Assembly (NCBI RefSeq): GCF_016862395.1
Contig: NZ_BOMW01000017.1
Span: forward strand, 60,418-124,417
Length of the DNA: 64,000 bases
DNA from: Actinoplanes siamensis
GTDB lineage: Bacteria > Actinomycetota > Actinomycetes > Mycobacteriales > Micromonosporaceae
Direction of reading: 5' to 3'
In this document: positions 15,870 through 23,439 of the stretch, piece by piece
How the letters are laid out: every line of letters begins with the position of its first letter
How positions within the stretch are numbered: position 1 is the stretch's first letter
Position numbers and translations under genes: made by a program
Notes under the pieces: generated by a model
What the model was told of the DNA's origin: nothing
Database searches by the model: none
The model's input: the letters and a program-made list of their open reading frames with translations, nothing else

Positions 15870-16225
15870 GCGTGCGGCCAGCCGGCAGGCCGACGTCCGA
15901 TCGGGACGACCGGGCCTGGGCGCAGCGGATCCCGCCGCTCGGCCGTCTCGATGCCCTCCGCCACCGGGCCCAGCTCCAGCGCCGACGCCAGCTGGCTGAC
16001 CGCGGTGGCCACCGCCGACTGCCGGCCGACCGTGTTGATCTACTCGACCAATCAGCGGTCCAGCTTCCGGGTGGTGACCGGGCAGGTCAGCAGCAGGCCG
16101 AGCGAGGCGCCGCCGTGCCGAAGTCGTCCAGGGCCGGCCTCACGCCCGGCCCGCGCAGCCCGACCAGGGCCTCGTCCGACTCCTCGTCGACGAGCACCGC
16201 GGTCTCGGTGACCTCAATCCCGCTC
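15870..16225 (-). pseudogene. Broken EAL-domain (c-di-GMP phosphodiesterase-type) gene fragment
   Basis: Read leftward, fragments of an EAL domain appear in the correct order but in different frames. First comes GIEVTETAVLVDE followed by LGLRGPGVRPALDDFGTA-like sequence (motif DDFGTG). The frame then shifts to SLGLLLTCPVTTRKLDR, and an in-frame TGA falls where the family has LDRSFV. Finally VAEGIETAERRD appears (family VAEGVET). The N-terminal part, including the E-A-L signature, is missing because the glycosyltransferase gene ends there. At least one frameshift, one stop and a 5' truncation make it non-functional. Confidence 0.75.
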
Positions 16226-17765
16226 AGCCGGCGCTCTTCTTCAGCACGGGTGTCCGCTGAAGGCGGGCCAGCACCCGCCGCGCGGTCAGCGGGACCACCG
16301 AGATCATCAGGCGGCCGGACTCGTCCACGGTCGGTGCGATCGCGAACAGCCGCCCGCCCCGCCGGCGCACCAGAGGCCGCGGCATCCGGGCCCGCGCCGC
16401 GCGGACCGCCGCCGCGCCCGCCGCACCGGTTGCGGTCTGCGCGCCCAGCGCGTGGGCCGCGTCGAACGCGCCGGGCTGGGCCGACACGGCCCGCCGCTGC
16501 CCGGAGTCGCCGCTGTGCGCCAGCACCGCGGCCACGTCGAGCCGGACGATCACGTCGTCGCCCGAGACGGAGACGTCGGCGGGGATCTCCTCGGCGCTCA
16601 CGCTCCCCGGCCGTCCCCCGGACGCGGTGATCACCAGGTGGTCCCCGGACCAGGCGAACGACGTGGCGTCCAGCTTGGCGTCCCAGTCCGCGACGTCTGT
16701 CACGTCGAAGCACTCGTCCGGCAGCGTCCCGAAGCCCGGATAGGCGGCGAACCGGCGGCCGTCGCGTTCCACCGTGGGCGGCACGCCCACCTCCGCGTCC
16801 TGCCGGATCACCGCGAGCAGGTCGTCGAGTGAGCCGTGCCGGGCCACCGCCAGGCGGATCCGGGTCTCCGGGCCGAGCCGCCGGGCGATCCCATCGGTCA
16901 GGTACGCCTCGGCGAGCCGCCCCACCGTCCGGTGCAACTGCTCCTGAGTCGGCCGGTCCAGGCGCAGCACGTCGTCCTCGAGCAGGCGGGCCACCTCGTG
17001 GTCGAAGCGGTGCACCATGATCGCGTCCCGGCGCGGGCCGGCCTCGATCAGGCCCGCCACGAACGTCATGATCTTGTCGACGGTCTCGATCCGCAGACCG
17101 TGCCGGCTCAGGTAGGTGATGTTGGTGGCGCTGAACCGGCGGACCGCGAAGTAGTAGTCGTAGTCGGCGAGCACCGAGATCCTGCGCGCGTGGAAACAGG
17201 CGGCCAGGGTGAACGGCAGGTCGCTGCCGATCCGCATGTCCTCCGGGTACCGGATCGCGTGCTGTTCCAGCAGCTCCCGCCGGAACAGCTTGGTGTTGGC
17301 CAGCGACCGCGGCAACGGGGAGTCGAACAGGTCCACGTCCGGGTCGCTCTTCTGGTAGATGTCCTGGTAGATGTGCCGGCTGTTGACACCGACCACCCGG
17401 CCCAGCACGACGTCCGACCCGTACCGGTCGGCGGCCGTGACCAGGCGTTCCAGGGCTTCCGGGCCGAGCAGGTCGTCGGCGCCGATGAAGAACACGTAGC
17501 GGCCGGTCGCCGCGTCGATCCCGCGGTTGAACGGCACCGCGGGCCCACCCGAGTTGGCCTGGTGGATGACGGTGAACAGGCCCGGGTGACGGCGTTCGAA
17601 GCGGTCCAGCTCGGCGCCGCTGCGGTCGGTGGAGCCGTCGTCGACCGCGACGATCTGCATCCGCTCGGCCCCGATGGTCTGCCGGACCAGCGAGTTCAGG
17701 CACTCGGTCAGGTACGGCATGGTGTTGTAGACCGCCACCACAACTGTCACGTCAGGGCTACTCAT
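16224..17765 (-). CDS. Family 2 glycosyltransferase
   Basis: A 513-residue protein starting MSSPDVTVVVAVYNTMPYL, a typical GT-A start. AVDDGSTDRS and GADDLLGPEA are the nucleotide-sugar and metal-binding (DxD-like) motifs. The catalytic domain occupies about 1-220. The remaining 290 residues form an extension with beta-rich character (FAWSGDHLVITASGG) resembling those of teichoic-acid-type or capsular glycosyltransferases. It overlaps the upstream GT4 gene by 4 bases (ATGA), so the two are translationally coupled and probably build one cell-surface glycan. Acceptor and donor are unknown. Confidence 0.85.
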   Translation of the reverse strand: MSSPDVTVVVAVYNTMPYLTECLNSLVRQTIGAERMQIVAVDDGSTDRSGAELDRFERRHPGLFTVIHQANSGGPAVPFNRGIDAATGRYVFFIGADDLLGPEALERLVTAADRYGSDVVLGRVVGVNSRHIYQDIYQKSDPDVDLFDSPLPRSLANTKLFRRELLEQHAIRYPEDMRIGSDLPFTLAACFHARRISVLADYDYYFAVRRFSATNITYLSRHGLRIETVDKIMTFVAGLIEAGPRRDAIMVHRFDHEVARLLEDDVLRLDRPTQEQLHRTVGRLAEAYLTDGIARRLGPETRIRLAVARHGSLDDLLAVIRQDAEVGVPPTVERDGRRFAAYPGFGTLPDECFDVTDVADWDAKLDATSFAWSGDHLVITASGGRPGSVSAEEIPADVSVSGDDVIVRLDVAAVLAHSGDSGQRRAVSAQPGAFDAAHALGAQTATGAAGAAAVRAARARMPRPLVRRRGGRLFAIAPTVDESGRLMISVVPLTARRVLARLQRTPVLKKSAG

Positions 17766-19036
17766 GCCACAAGCTCCTGGTAGATGGTGTTCAGGCGGTC
17801 CGCCTGCGCCTCCCACGTCCAGCCCGGCAGCGGGCTGTCCGGTCCGTCGTAGACCGCCCGGTAGCGCTTCGGGTCGGCCAGGATCGCACGGACCGCTCGG
17901 GCCAGATCGGCGGGGTCCTGGGCCCGGAACACCTCGCCCTGCCCGGTCGCGCGCACCGCCTCGGCCATCGCCCGCACGTCGCTCACCACGATCGGCAGGC
18001 GCGCGTGCGAGTACTCGAAGAACTTCGTGATCAGCGCGATCTCGTGGTTCGGCCAGTGGTGGATCGGGATCACCCCGACGTCCGCCGGCGACAGGAACCG
18101 GAACACCTGGTCGGCCGGCACGTACGGCACCGCGTGCACCCGGTCGGAGGCGCCGGTCAGCGCGGTGATGTGCGGCGCGGACGGATCCTGTACGACCAGC
18201 GCGAGGTGCGCGCCGGGCAGCTCGGGCAGCGCCCGCACGATCGTGTCCAGGCCACGCTGCGGGCTGGACGACCCGCTGTACACCAGCAGCGGCGTGTCCG
18301 GGCCGACCCCGCAGAGCGCGCGCAGGTCGGGGACCTCCTCGTCGCCCGCGCGGGCCGGCGCGTTGAGCACCACGCCCGGCTTGCGCGCCAGCCCGTGCTC
18401 GGACTGCAGCAGGTCGGCCAGCGCGTCGGAGACGGTCACCACGGCGTCCGCGTACGGCACGTACTCCCGCTCGTAGGCCAGGTGCGCCGGCAGCCAGCGG
18501 GCGTTGTCCCGGCGCGGGCGCGCGCCGGGCAGGAACTCGTGCGCGTCCCAGACCAGCTTGACCACCCGGCCGGCGTCCGCGGCGCGCTGCTTGGCCCGGG
18601 CGCCGACGCCGAGCATCCGGAAGTCGTGCGCGTGGATCAGCGCGGGAGCCAGCTCGTCGATGACCTTGCCGAACGCCCGCTCGTAGTTCCACAGGCCGGG
18701 CTCCAGCCGCCGCCAGGCGCGGTCGCCCTCCTTGCCCAGCCAGTACCGCACCTGGGCGTGCTCCACCGGCCGGCGCGCCTTGCGGGCCAGCGCCAGCGGC
18801 AGGCCACCACGCTGCACCAGCTTGCGGCGCAGGCCGCCACCGCCGGATCCACCGCCGCCACCGCCCATCGGCAGCAGCCGCACCCGCGCGTCACCGATGC
18901 GCCAGGTGTGCTCTGTGTTGTCGGGTGAGCAGCCCAGCAGGGTTACGTCCCAACCGGCTTCGGCCGCCGATCGCGCGGTCTTCTGGACCCGCGAATCGCC
19001 GTGCACGCCGTTGTCGACGAGCATGACAACCTTCAT
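17762..19036 (-). CDS. Family 4 glycosyltransferase
   Basis: A 424-residue GT-B fold enzyme. The N-terminal domain begins MKVVMLVDNGVHGDSRVQKT, where the early GD-RV motif is common in GT4 proteins acting on surface polysaccharides. The C-terminal domain carries LLVYSGSSSPQRGLDTIVRA and, in the sugar-nucleotide region, IALITKFFEYSHARLPIVVSD. It lacks membrane segments, so it acts at the cytoplasmic face. It is the first gene of a two-gene leftward unit with the GT2 gene and shares a 96-base divergent promoter region with a rightward GT4 gene. Confidence 0.85.
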   Translation of the reverse strand: MKVVMLVDNGVHGDSRVQKTARSAAEAGWDVTLLGCSPDNTEHTWRIGDARVRLLPMGGGGGGSGGGGLRRKLVQRGGLPLALARKARRPVEHAQVRYWLGKEGDRAWRRLEPGLWNYERAFGKVIDELAPALIHAHDFRMLGVGARAKQRAADAGRVVKLVWDAHEFLPGARPRRDNARWLPAHLAYEREYVPYADAVVTVSDALADLLQSEHGLARKPGVVLNAPARAGDEEVPDLRALCGVGPDTPLLVYSGSSSPQRGLDTIVRALPELPGAHLALVVQDPSAPHITALTGASDRVHAVPYVPADQVFRFLSPADVGVIPIHHWPNHEIALITKFFEYSHARLPIVVSDVRAMAEAVRATGQGEVFRAQDPADLARAVRAILADPKRYRAVYDGPDSPLPGWTWEAQADRLNTIYQELVA

Positions 19037-19132
19037 GATGGCGCGAGTGTACGGTCACCCCGGACCACGAAGATCAACCGAGGTACCCGTCCGCCCTTCG
19101 GACCCCGTCCGCTCACCTTCTAGCCTCCCCTG

Positions 19133-20746
19133 GTGACTACCGTGCCGCCGGAAATGAACGTCATCTACCTAGCTCTCGGAGCGCGGCGGGTCCGCGCGGC
19201 CGCCGCACACACCGCCCAGTTGGCCGCCGACGGCCACCGCGTCACCCTAGCCCGGGGCGACGACCCCGCCTGGAGCGCCGTGACCGTCGCGTCGTCCGTG
19301 CAGGTGGTGCGGGTCGGCTCGGCCGCCGAGGCGCGCCGCCTGGCACAGTCCGCCGACGTGGCGTACGCCGGCGACGCCGAGGCCCTCGCCGCCGTCTACG
19401 GCCTGGACACCCGGACCGAGCCGGCCGCCGACCCGGACCGCCAGCCCAGCCCGGCCGACCTGGCCGTGGTGACCCCCTGGTACCCGTCGCCCGACGATCC
19501 GTTCGCCGGCGCGTTCGTCCGCGCGTCCACGGCCGCGGTCCGCGACCACTTCGAGCGGGTCGCCGTGCTGCACACGCAGAGCTGGTTCTACCCGCCGGGC
19601 CGGCTGCGCGGCCAGCTGCTGGGCGTGGCCGCCGAGCGGCAGGCGCTCCGCTGCGGGAACAACGTCGTCTTCGACGACCCGGAAGGGGAGATCTCCCGGG
19701 TGGCGGTGCCCACCCCGGCCGGTGGCGATTATCTGGCGTACGGGGACGAGCAGACCGCGGCGCTGCGTGCGGCCCTGCCCACCGGCCGGATCGAGGCCCC
19801 GGTCGTGCACGCGCACACCGGCATCATGGCCGGCGTGGTGGCCGGCCGGCTGGCCCGCCCGGACGCCCGGGTGGTGGTCACCGAGCACGCCACGTTCCTG
19901 GCCAAGGTCTTCGCCCAACCCGGCGCCCAGCGCCGCTACGCCGAGATGCTGGACCGCGCCGACGTGCTGCTCTGCGTCAGCGAGAGTCTGCGCACCCAGA
20001 TCGCCGGGTTCTTCCCGGGCCACGCCGGCAAGCTGCGCGTGGTGCCGAACGCCATCGACTTCGGCGCGTTCACCACCCGCCCGGAGCCGCCGACGGCGCC
20101 GAACCGCTGGCTGTACCTGGGCCGGCTGATGGAGCACAAGGGCGTGCTCACGCTGATCGACGCGTTCACCCAGCTCGCCGCCGAGGACCCGGCGCTCTCG
20201 CTGGCCCTGGTCGGCTCCGGCCCGCTGGCCGAGACGGTCGATGCCCGGATCGCGGCGGCCGGCCTCACCGGGCGGATCACCCGGCGCCCCCCGGTCGGCC
20301 CGGACGAGGTGACCGCGCTGCTGCACGAGCACGACGTGCTGGCGCACGCGAGCGTGCGGGAGACGTTCGGCATGACCATCGTCGAGTCGATCGCCACCGG
20401 CACCCCGGTGCTGGTGGCGCTGAGCGAGGGGCCGGCCGAGACCCTGGCCGGCGTACGGGACGCGGCGGGGGCCACGTTCCCGCCGACCACCGACCCTTCG
20501 GTGATCGTCGCGGCGTACCGGCGCCTGCGGGACCGCTTCGCCGGGCTGGACCTGCCCGGCGCGCGGGCCGCGCTGGCGGCCCGCTACGGCCGCGAGGCGG
20601 TCGCGGCGCAGCTCCTGGACGCCTATGCGGGCGGTTCCACAGGTGGCTCACCGATGCCGGTGCCGCCGCGGCGCCGCCGCACCGGCTCGCCGCTCCCGGA
20701 GGCCACCGCCCGGGCCGCCCGGCGGGTGGTCCGCAAGTTCACCTGA
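19133..20746 (+). CDS. Family 4 glycosyltransferase
   Basis: A 537-residue protein starting at GTG. The N-terminal acceptor domain is somewhat long (about 280 residues) and includes VVTPWYPSPDDPFAGAFV, a motif often seen in actinobacterial GT4 proteins. The C-terminal domain contains RWLYLGRLMEHKGVLTLIDA and the retaining-GT signature ETFGMTIVESIATGTPVLV, with Glu residues in the EX7E arrangement. It is transcribed away from the other two glycosyltransferases and ends before a strong bidirectional hairpin. It is probably part of the same surface-glycan function. Confidence 0.85.
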   Translation: MTTVPPEMNVIYLALGARRVRAAAAHTAQLAADGHRVTLARGDDPAWSAVTVASSVQVVRVGSAAEARRLAQSADVAYAGDAEALAAVYGLDTRTEPAADPDRQPSPADLAVVTPWYPSPDDPFAGAFVRASTAAVRDHFERVAVLHTQSWFYPPGRLRGQLLGVAAERQALRCGNNVVFDDPEGEISRVAVPTPAGGDYLAYGDEQTAALRAALPTGRIEAPVVHAHTGIMAGVVAGRLARPDARVVVTEHATFLAKVFAQPGAQRRYAEMLDRADVLLCVSESLRTQIAGFFPGHAGKLRVVPNAIDFGAFTTRPEPPTAPNRWLYLGRLMEHKGVLTLIDAFTQLAAEDPALSLALVGSGPLAETVDARIAAAGLTGRITRRPPVGPDEVTALLHEHDVLAHASVRETFGMTIVESIATGTPVLVALSEGPAETLAGVRDAAGATFPPTTDPSVIVAAYRRLRDRFAGLDLPGARAALAARYGREAVAAQLLDAYAGGSTGGSPMPVPPRRRRTGSPLPEATARAARRVVRKFT

Positions 20747-20869
20747 CCCGGAACCTCCGGTCCACACCCGGCGCGGCGCCGGCTCCGGCCGGCGCCGCCG
20801 CCTTCACACCCCGTGCCGCGCCAAGCCCGCTCCGCTCACGGCCGCAACGCGACTATCGCTCCTCGGCCG

Positions 20870-20912
20870 GTTCTCAGGGGTGCCTCGGATCCTCCGAGGC
20901 ACCCCTGAGAAC
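20870..20912. terminator. Bidirectional terminator, 20-bp perfect inverted repeat
   Basis: GTTCTCAGGGGTGCCTCGGA is followed after 3 bases (TCC) by its exact reverse complement. It sits between two convergent genes, the GT4 (+) and the acyl-CoA dehydrogenase (-), and ends 12 bases before the latter's stop. The stem is unusually long and perfect for a terminator. Confidence 0.8.
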
Positions 20913-20923
20913 CAGCTGCCCGT

Positions 20924-22591
20924 TCAGGGCCGCATCTCGTACGCGCCGACCAGCGCGAGGACCCGCTCCCACACCGCGGCGGCGCGCACCTCGTCGGCCA
21001 CCGGCCGCAGGATCCGGGCCCGCGCCCAGGCCGCCTGCTCCTCGGTGGTGGCGGTCTTGCCGTGCAGGTCGGTGGCGTGCTGCGCGAAGTCGCGCACCAG
21101 GATCGCGAAGATCTCGTCGAGCAGATGCGCGTCGAGACCGGTCAGCTCGGCCTGCTCCAGGATCAGGTGCCCGTAGACGACCAGCGCGAACAGCTGGCCG
21201 ACCGAGAGCAGGAAGTCCAGGTCGGCCTGCTGTTCCGGCGCGACCCGCAGGTCGCCGAGGGCGTCCGCCTGCTCGCGGAACCGGGCGACGTTCGGCAGAT
21301 CCAGGAATGGGTCGTACGCGATGCGCCAGTCGTGGAACCGGATCGCCCCGAGCCCCCGCGCCGGCCCCTGCCGGAACAGGAACTGGTCGTCGGCGGCGTC
21401 GTGCCGGGTCGGCACCGGCTCGTAGGCGACCGGGTGGTGCAGGTAGCTCGGCATGAACTTGAGGATCAGCGCCAGGTTGACGTGCACCGTGCCCTCGAGC
21501 TTCGGCAGCCCACGGATGTCCATGGCGGCCTTGTCGAAGTAGGTGTCCGCCTCGAAGCCCTTGGCCGCGATCACGTCCCACATCAGGTCGATGACCCGCT
21601 CGCCCTCGGTGGTCACCTTCATCTTCGTCATCGGGTTGAACAGCAGGTAGCGGCGGTCGTCCGGACCGGCCGACCGGAAGTAGTCGACGGCACGGTCGCT
21701 GAACAGTTTCATCGCGACCAGCCGGACGTACGCGTCGGACAGCTCCCGCCGCACGTGCGGGAAGTCCGTCACCGGCTTGCCGTAGAGGATCCGGCGGTGC
21801 GCGTGGGTGACCGCCTCGTACATGGCGTGCTCGCAGATCCCGACGGCGGCCGTGCACAGGTTGAACTTGCCGATGTTCACCGTGTTCAGCGCGGCGTCGA
21901 AGGCTGCCTGACCGCTGTGCAGCACGTCCTCGTCACGCACCGGGTAGTCGGTGAGCTCGAACGTGCTGACGTACATCTGCTTGTTCACGACGTTCTTGAT
22001 CAGGTGGTAGTCCGGGTGGCGGCTGTCCGCCTTGAAGAACACGTAGCCGTCCTCGGTCCGGCCGAACACCGACACCAGGCCGGCCACGTTGCCGTTGCCG
22101 ATGTAGTACTTCGTGCCGTTGGCGACGCCGCCACGCACCACCATGTCCGTGGAGTAGATGTCGGCGCCGTGGCCGCGCTCGGACAGCCCGAACGCCATCA
22201 CGTGGCCCTCGTCGAGCAACCGCGCCGCGTGCGCCCGGGCCTGGGCGTTGGAGCTCTGCCAGACCGGGCCGAGGCCGAGCACGGTGACCTGCCAGACGTA
22301 CCAGTAGTCCAGGCCGTAGAAGCCGAGGATCTCGCTGAGCGCCGCGTTGCGGGCGGTGTCCCAGCGCTTGTGCCGGTTCCCGTTCGCGTCCGGTGCCGGG
22401 GTCAGGAACGTCGCGAACAGGCCCTCCTTCGCCGCGAAGTCGAGGAAGTCCGCGTACCAGGTGCGGTTCACGTAGCTGTCGATCAGCGCCCGCTTGCCGC
22501 GCTCCTCGAAGAAGTCCACGGTGGCGCGCAGCAGCCGGCGGGTCTCGGCGTCGAAGTGCGCCGGGTCGTACGTGTTCGGGTTGAACAGCAC
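20924..22591 (-). CDS. Acyl-CoA dehydrogenase/oxidase family flavoprotein
   Basis: A 555-residue protein of the acyl-CoA dehydrogenase superfamily, longer than the usual 380-400 residues and closer to acyl-CoA oxidases in layout. The flavin/substrate segment is VMAFGLSERGHGADIYSTDM (about 130-150). NGTKYYIGNGNVAGLVSVFGR corresponds to the middle beta domain, and the C-terminal half is helical (ICEHAMYEAVTHAHRRILYG). It lies 3 bases downstream of the PadR regulator gene on the same strand, so it is probably repressed by that regulator and induced by an acyl compound. A catalytic base could not be assigned with confidence. Confidence 0.8.
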   Translation of the reverse strand: MLFNPNTYDPAHFDAETRRLLRATVDFFEERGKRALIDSYVNRTWYADFLDFAAKEGLFATFLTPAPDANGNRHKRWDTARNAALSEILGFYGLDYWYVWQVTVLGLGPVWQSSNAQARAHAARLLDEGHVMAFGLSERGHGADIYSTDMVVRGGVANGTKYYIGNGNVAGLVSVFGRTEDGYVFFKADSRHPDYHLIKNVVNKQMYVSTFELTDYPVRDEDVLHSGQAAFDAALNTVNIGKFNLCTAAVGICEHAMYEAVTHAHRRILYGKPVTDFPHVRRELSDAYVRLVAMKLFSDRAVDYFRSAGPDDRRYLLFNPMTKMKVTTEGERVIDLMWDVIAAKGFEADTYFDKAAMDIRGLPKLEGTVHVNLALILKFMPSYLHHPVAYEPVPTRHDAADDQFLFRQGPARGLGAIRFHDWRIAYDPFLDLPNVARFREQADALGDLRVAPEQQADLDFLLSVGQLFALVVYGHLILEQAELTGLDAHLLDEIFAILVRDFAQHATDLHGKTATTEEQAAWARARILRPVADEVRAAAVWERVLALVGAYEMRP

Positions 22592-22594
22592 CGT

Positions 22595-23143
22595 TCAGGA
22601 TTCCTTCCGCAGTTCGATCAGGACTTCGGTGAGCCAGTCGAGCAGCATCCGCTCGTAGGCGATCCCGCCGCGCAACACGACGTGCTGAAGCCGCTCACCC
22701 GTGGTCGATGCCCCGGGGTCGGGGAAGTCCCGCTTCTCCCCGGCCAGATAGCGGGCCAGCAGCTCCTCGTGCCCGGCGCGGTAGCGCTCCACCTCGCCGA
22801 TCAGCGCCGCCCGCCCGGCCGCGTCGTCGAACGCCGCCCCGCGCACCTTGACGGCCAGGTCGTGCCGGACGGCCTCGGGCTGCACCGGCTCGTGCAGCCA
22901 GCCGGTGAGCACGTCGCGGCCGGGGGCGGAGACGGAGAACTCCCGTTTGTCGGGCCGGCCGTCCTGCTCGACGTCGACGGCGGTCACCCAACCCTCCGCC
23001 TCCATCCGCTTCAGCACCCGGTAGATCTGCTGGTGGGTGGCGGTCCAGAAGCGGCCGATGGACCGCTCGAAGCGGCGGGCCAGCTCGTATCCGGATCCGG
23101 GCTGTTCCAGCAGGGAGACCAGGATCGCGTGCTCCAGCGCCAT
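22595..23143 (-). CDS. PadR-family transcriptional regulator
   Basis: A 182-residue repressor. The N-terminal winged helix has the typical PadR sequence ILVSLLEQPGSGYELARRFE, then FWTATHQQIYRVLKRMEAEG (recognition helix) and the wing VEQDGRPDKREFSVSAPG. The C-terminal helical dimerisation domain (about 90-180) is of the Vir-like type. It is the first gene of a leftward pair with the acyl-CoA dehydrogenase. A perfect inverted repeat just upstream of the start codon is the obvious autoregulatory operator. Confidence 0.9.
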   Translation of the reverse strand: MALEHAILVSLLEQPGSGYELARRFERSIGRFWTATHQQIYRVLKRMEAEGWVTAVDVEQDGRPDKREFSVSAPGRDVLTGWLHEPVQPEAVRHDLAVKVRGAAFDDAAGRAALIGEVERYRAGHEELLARYLAGEKRDFPDPGASTTGERLQHVVLRGGIAYERMLLDWLTEVLIELRKES

Positions 23144-23153
23144 GCCGAGATTC

Positions 23154-23177
23154 TGCTATGCAACTCGTTGCATAGCA
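23154..23177. promoter_or_regulatory. Probable PadR operator
   Basis: TGCTATGCAAC and its exact reverse complement GTTGCATAGCA are separated by two bases. The site starts 11 bases upstream of the padR-like start codon and is AT-richer than its surroundings. A third half-site-like GGTTGCC follows at 23181. Position and symmetry fit autoregulation of the padR/acyl-CoA dehydrogenase pair. Confidence 0.7.
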
Positions 23178-23439
23178 ACCGGTTGCCTCCCGGCAACTGT
23201 CATTGGCGCAGGCCGGTCGCTGCTCATGGCCGCCAGGCCCCGGCTCTCCGCCGCTGGCCGCGCTTGGTCGCCAGGCGGCCCGGGCGGTGGTTCCGGTCCT
23301 GCCGCCGCCCCGGCCGGCTGGTGCTCACGGTCGCCGAACCCGCCCCCGGACCGTCACCAGCACCAGCCGGGCGCGATCGGCTGGTGGTCATCGTCGCCGA
23401 GCCCGGCCGGAGACAACCGTCAGTGCCAGGCACGCGGGG

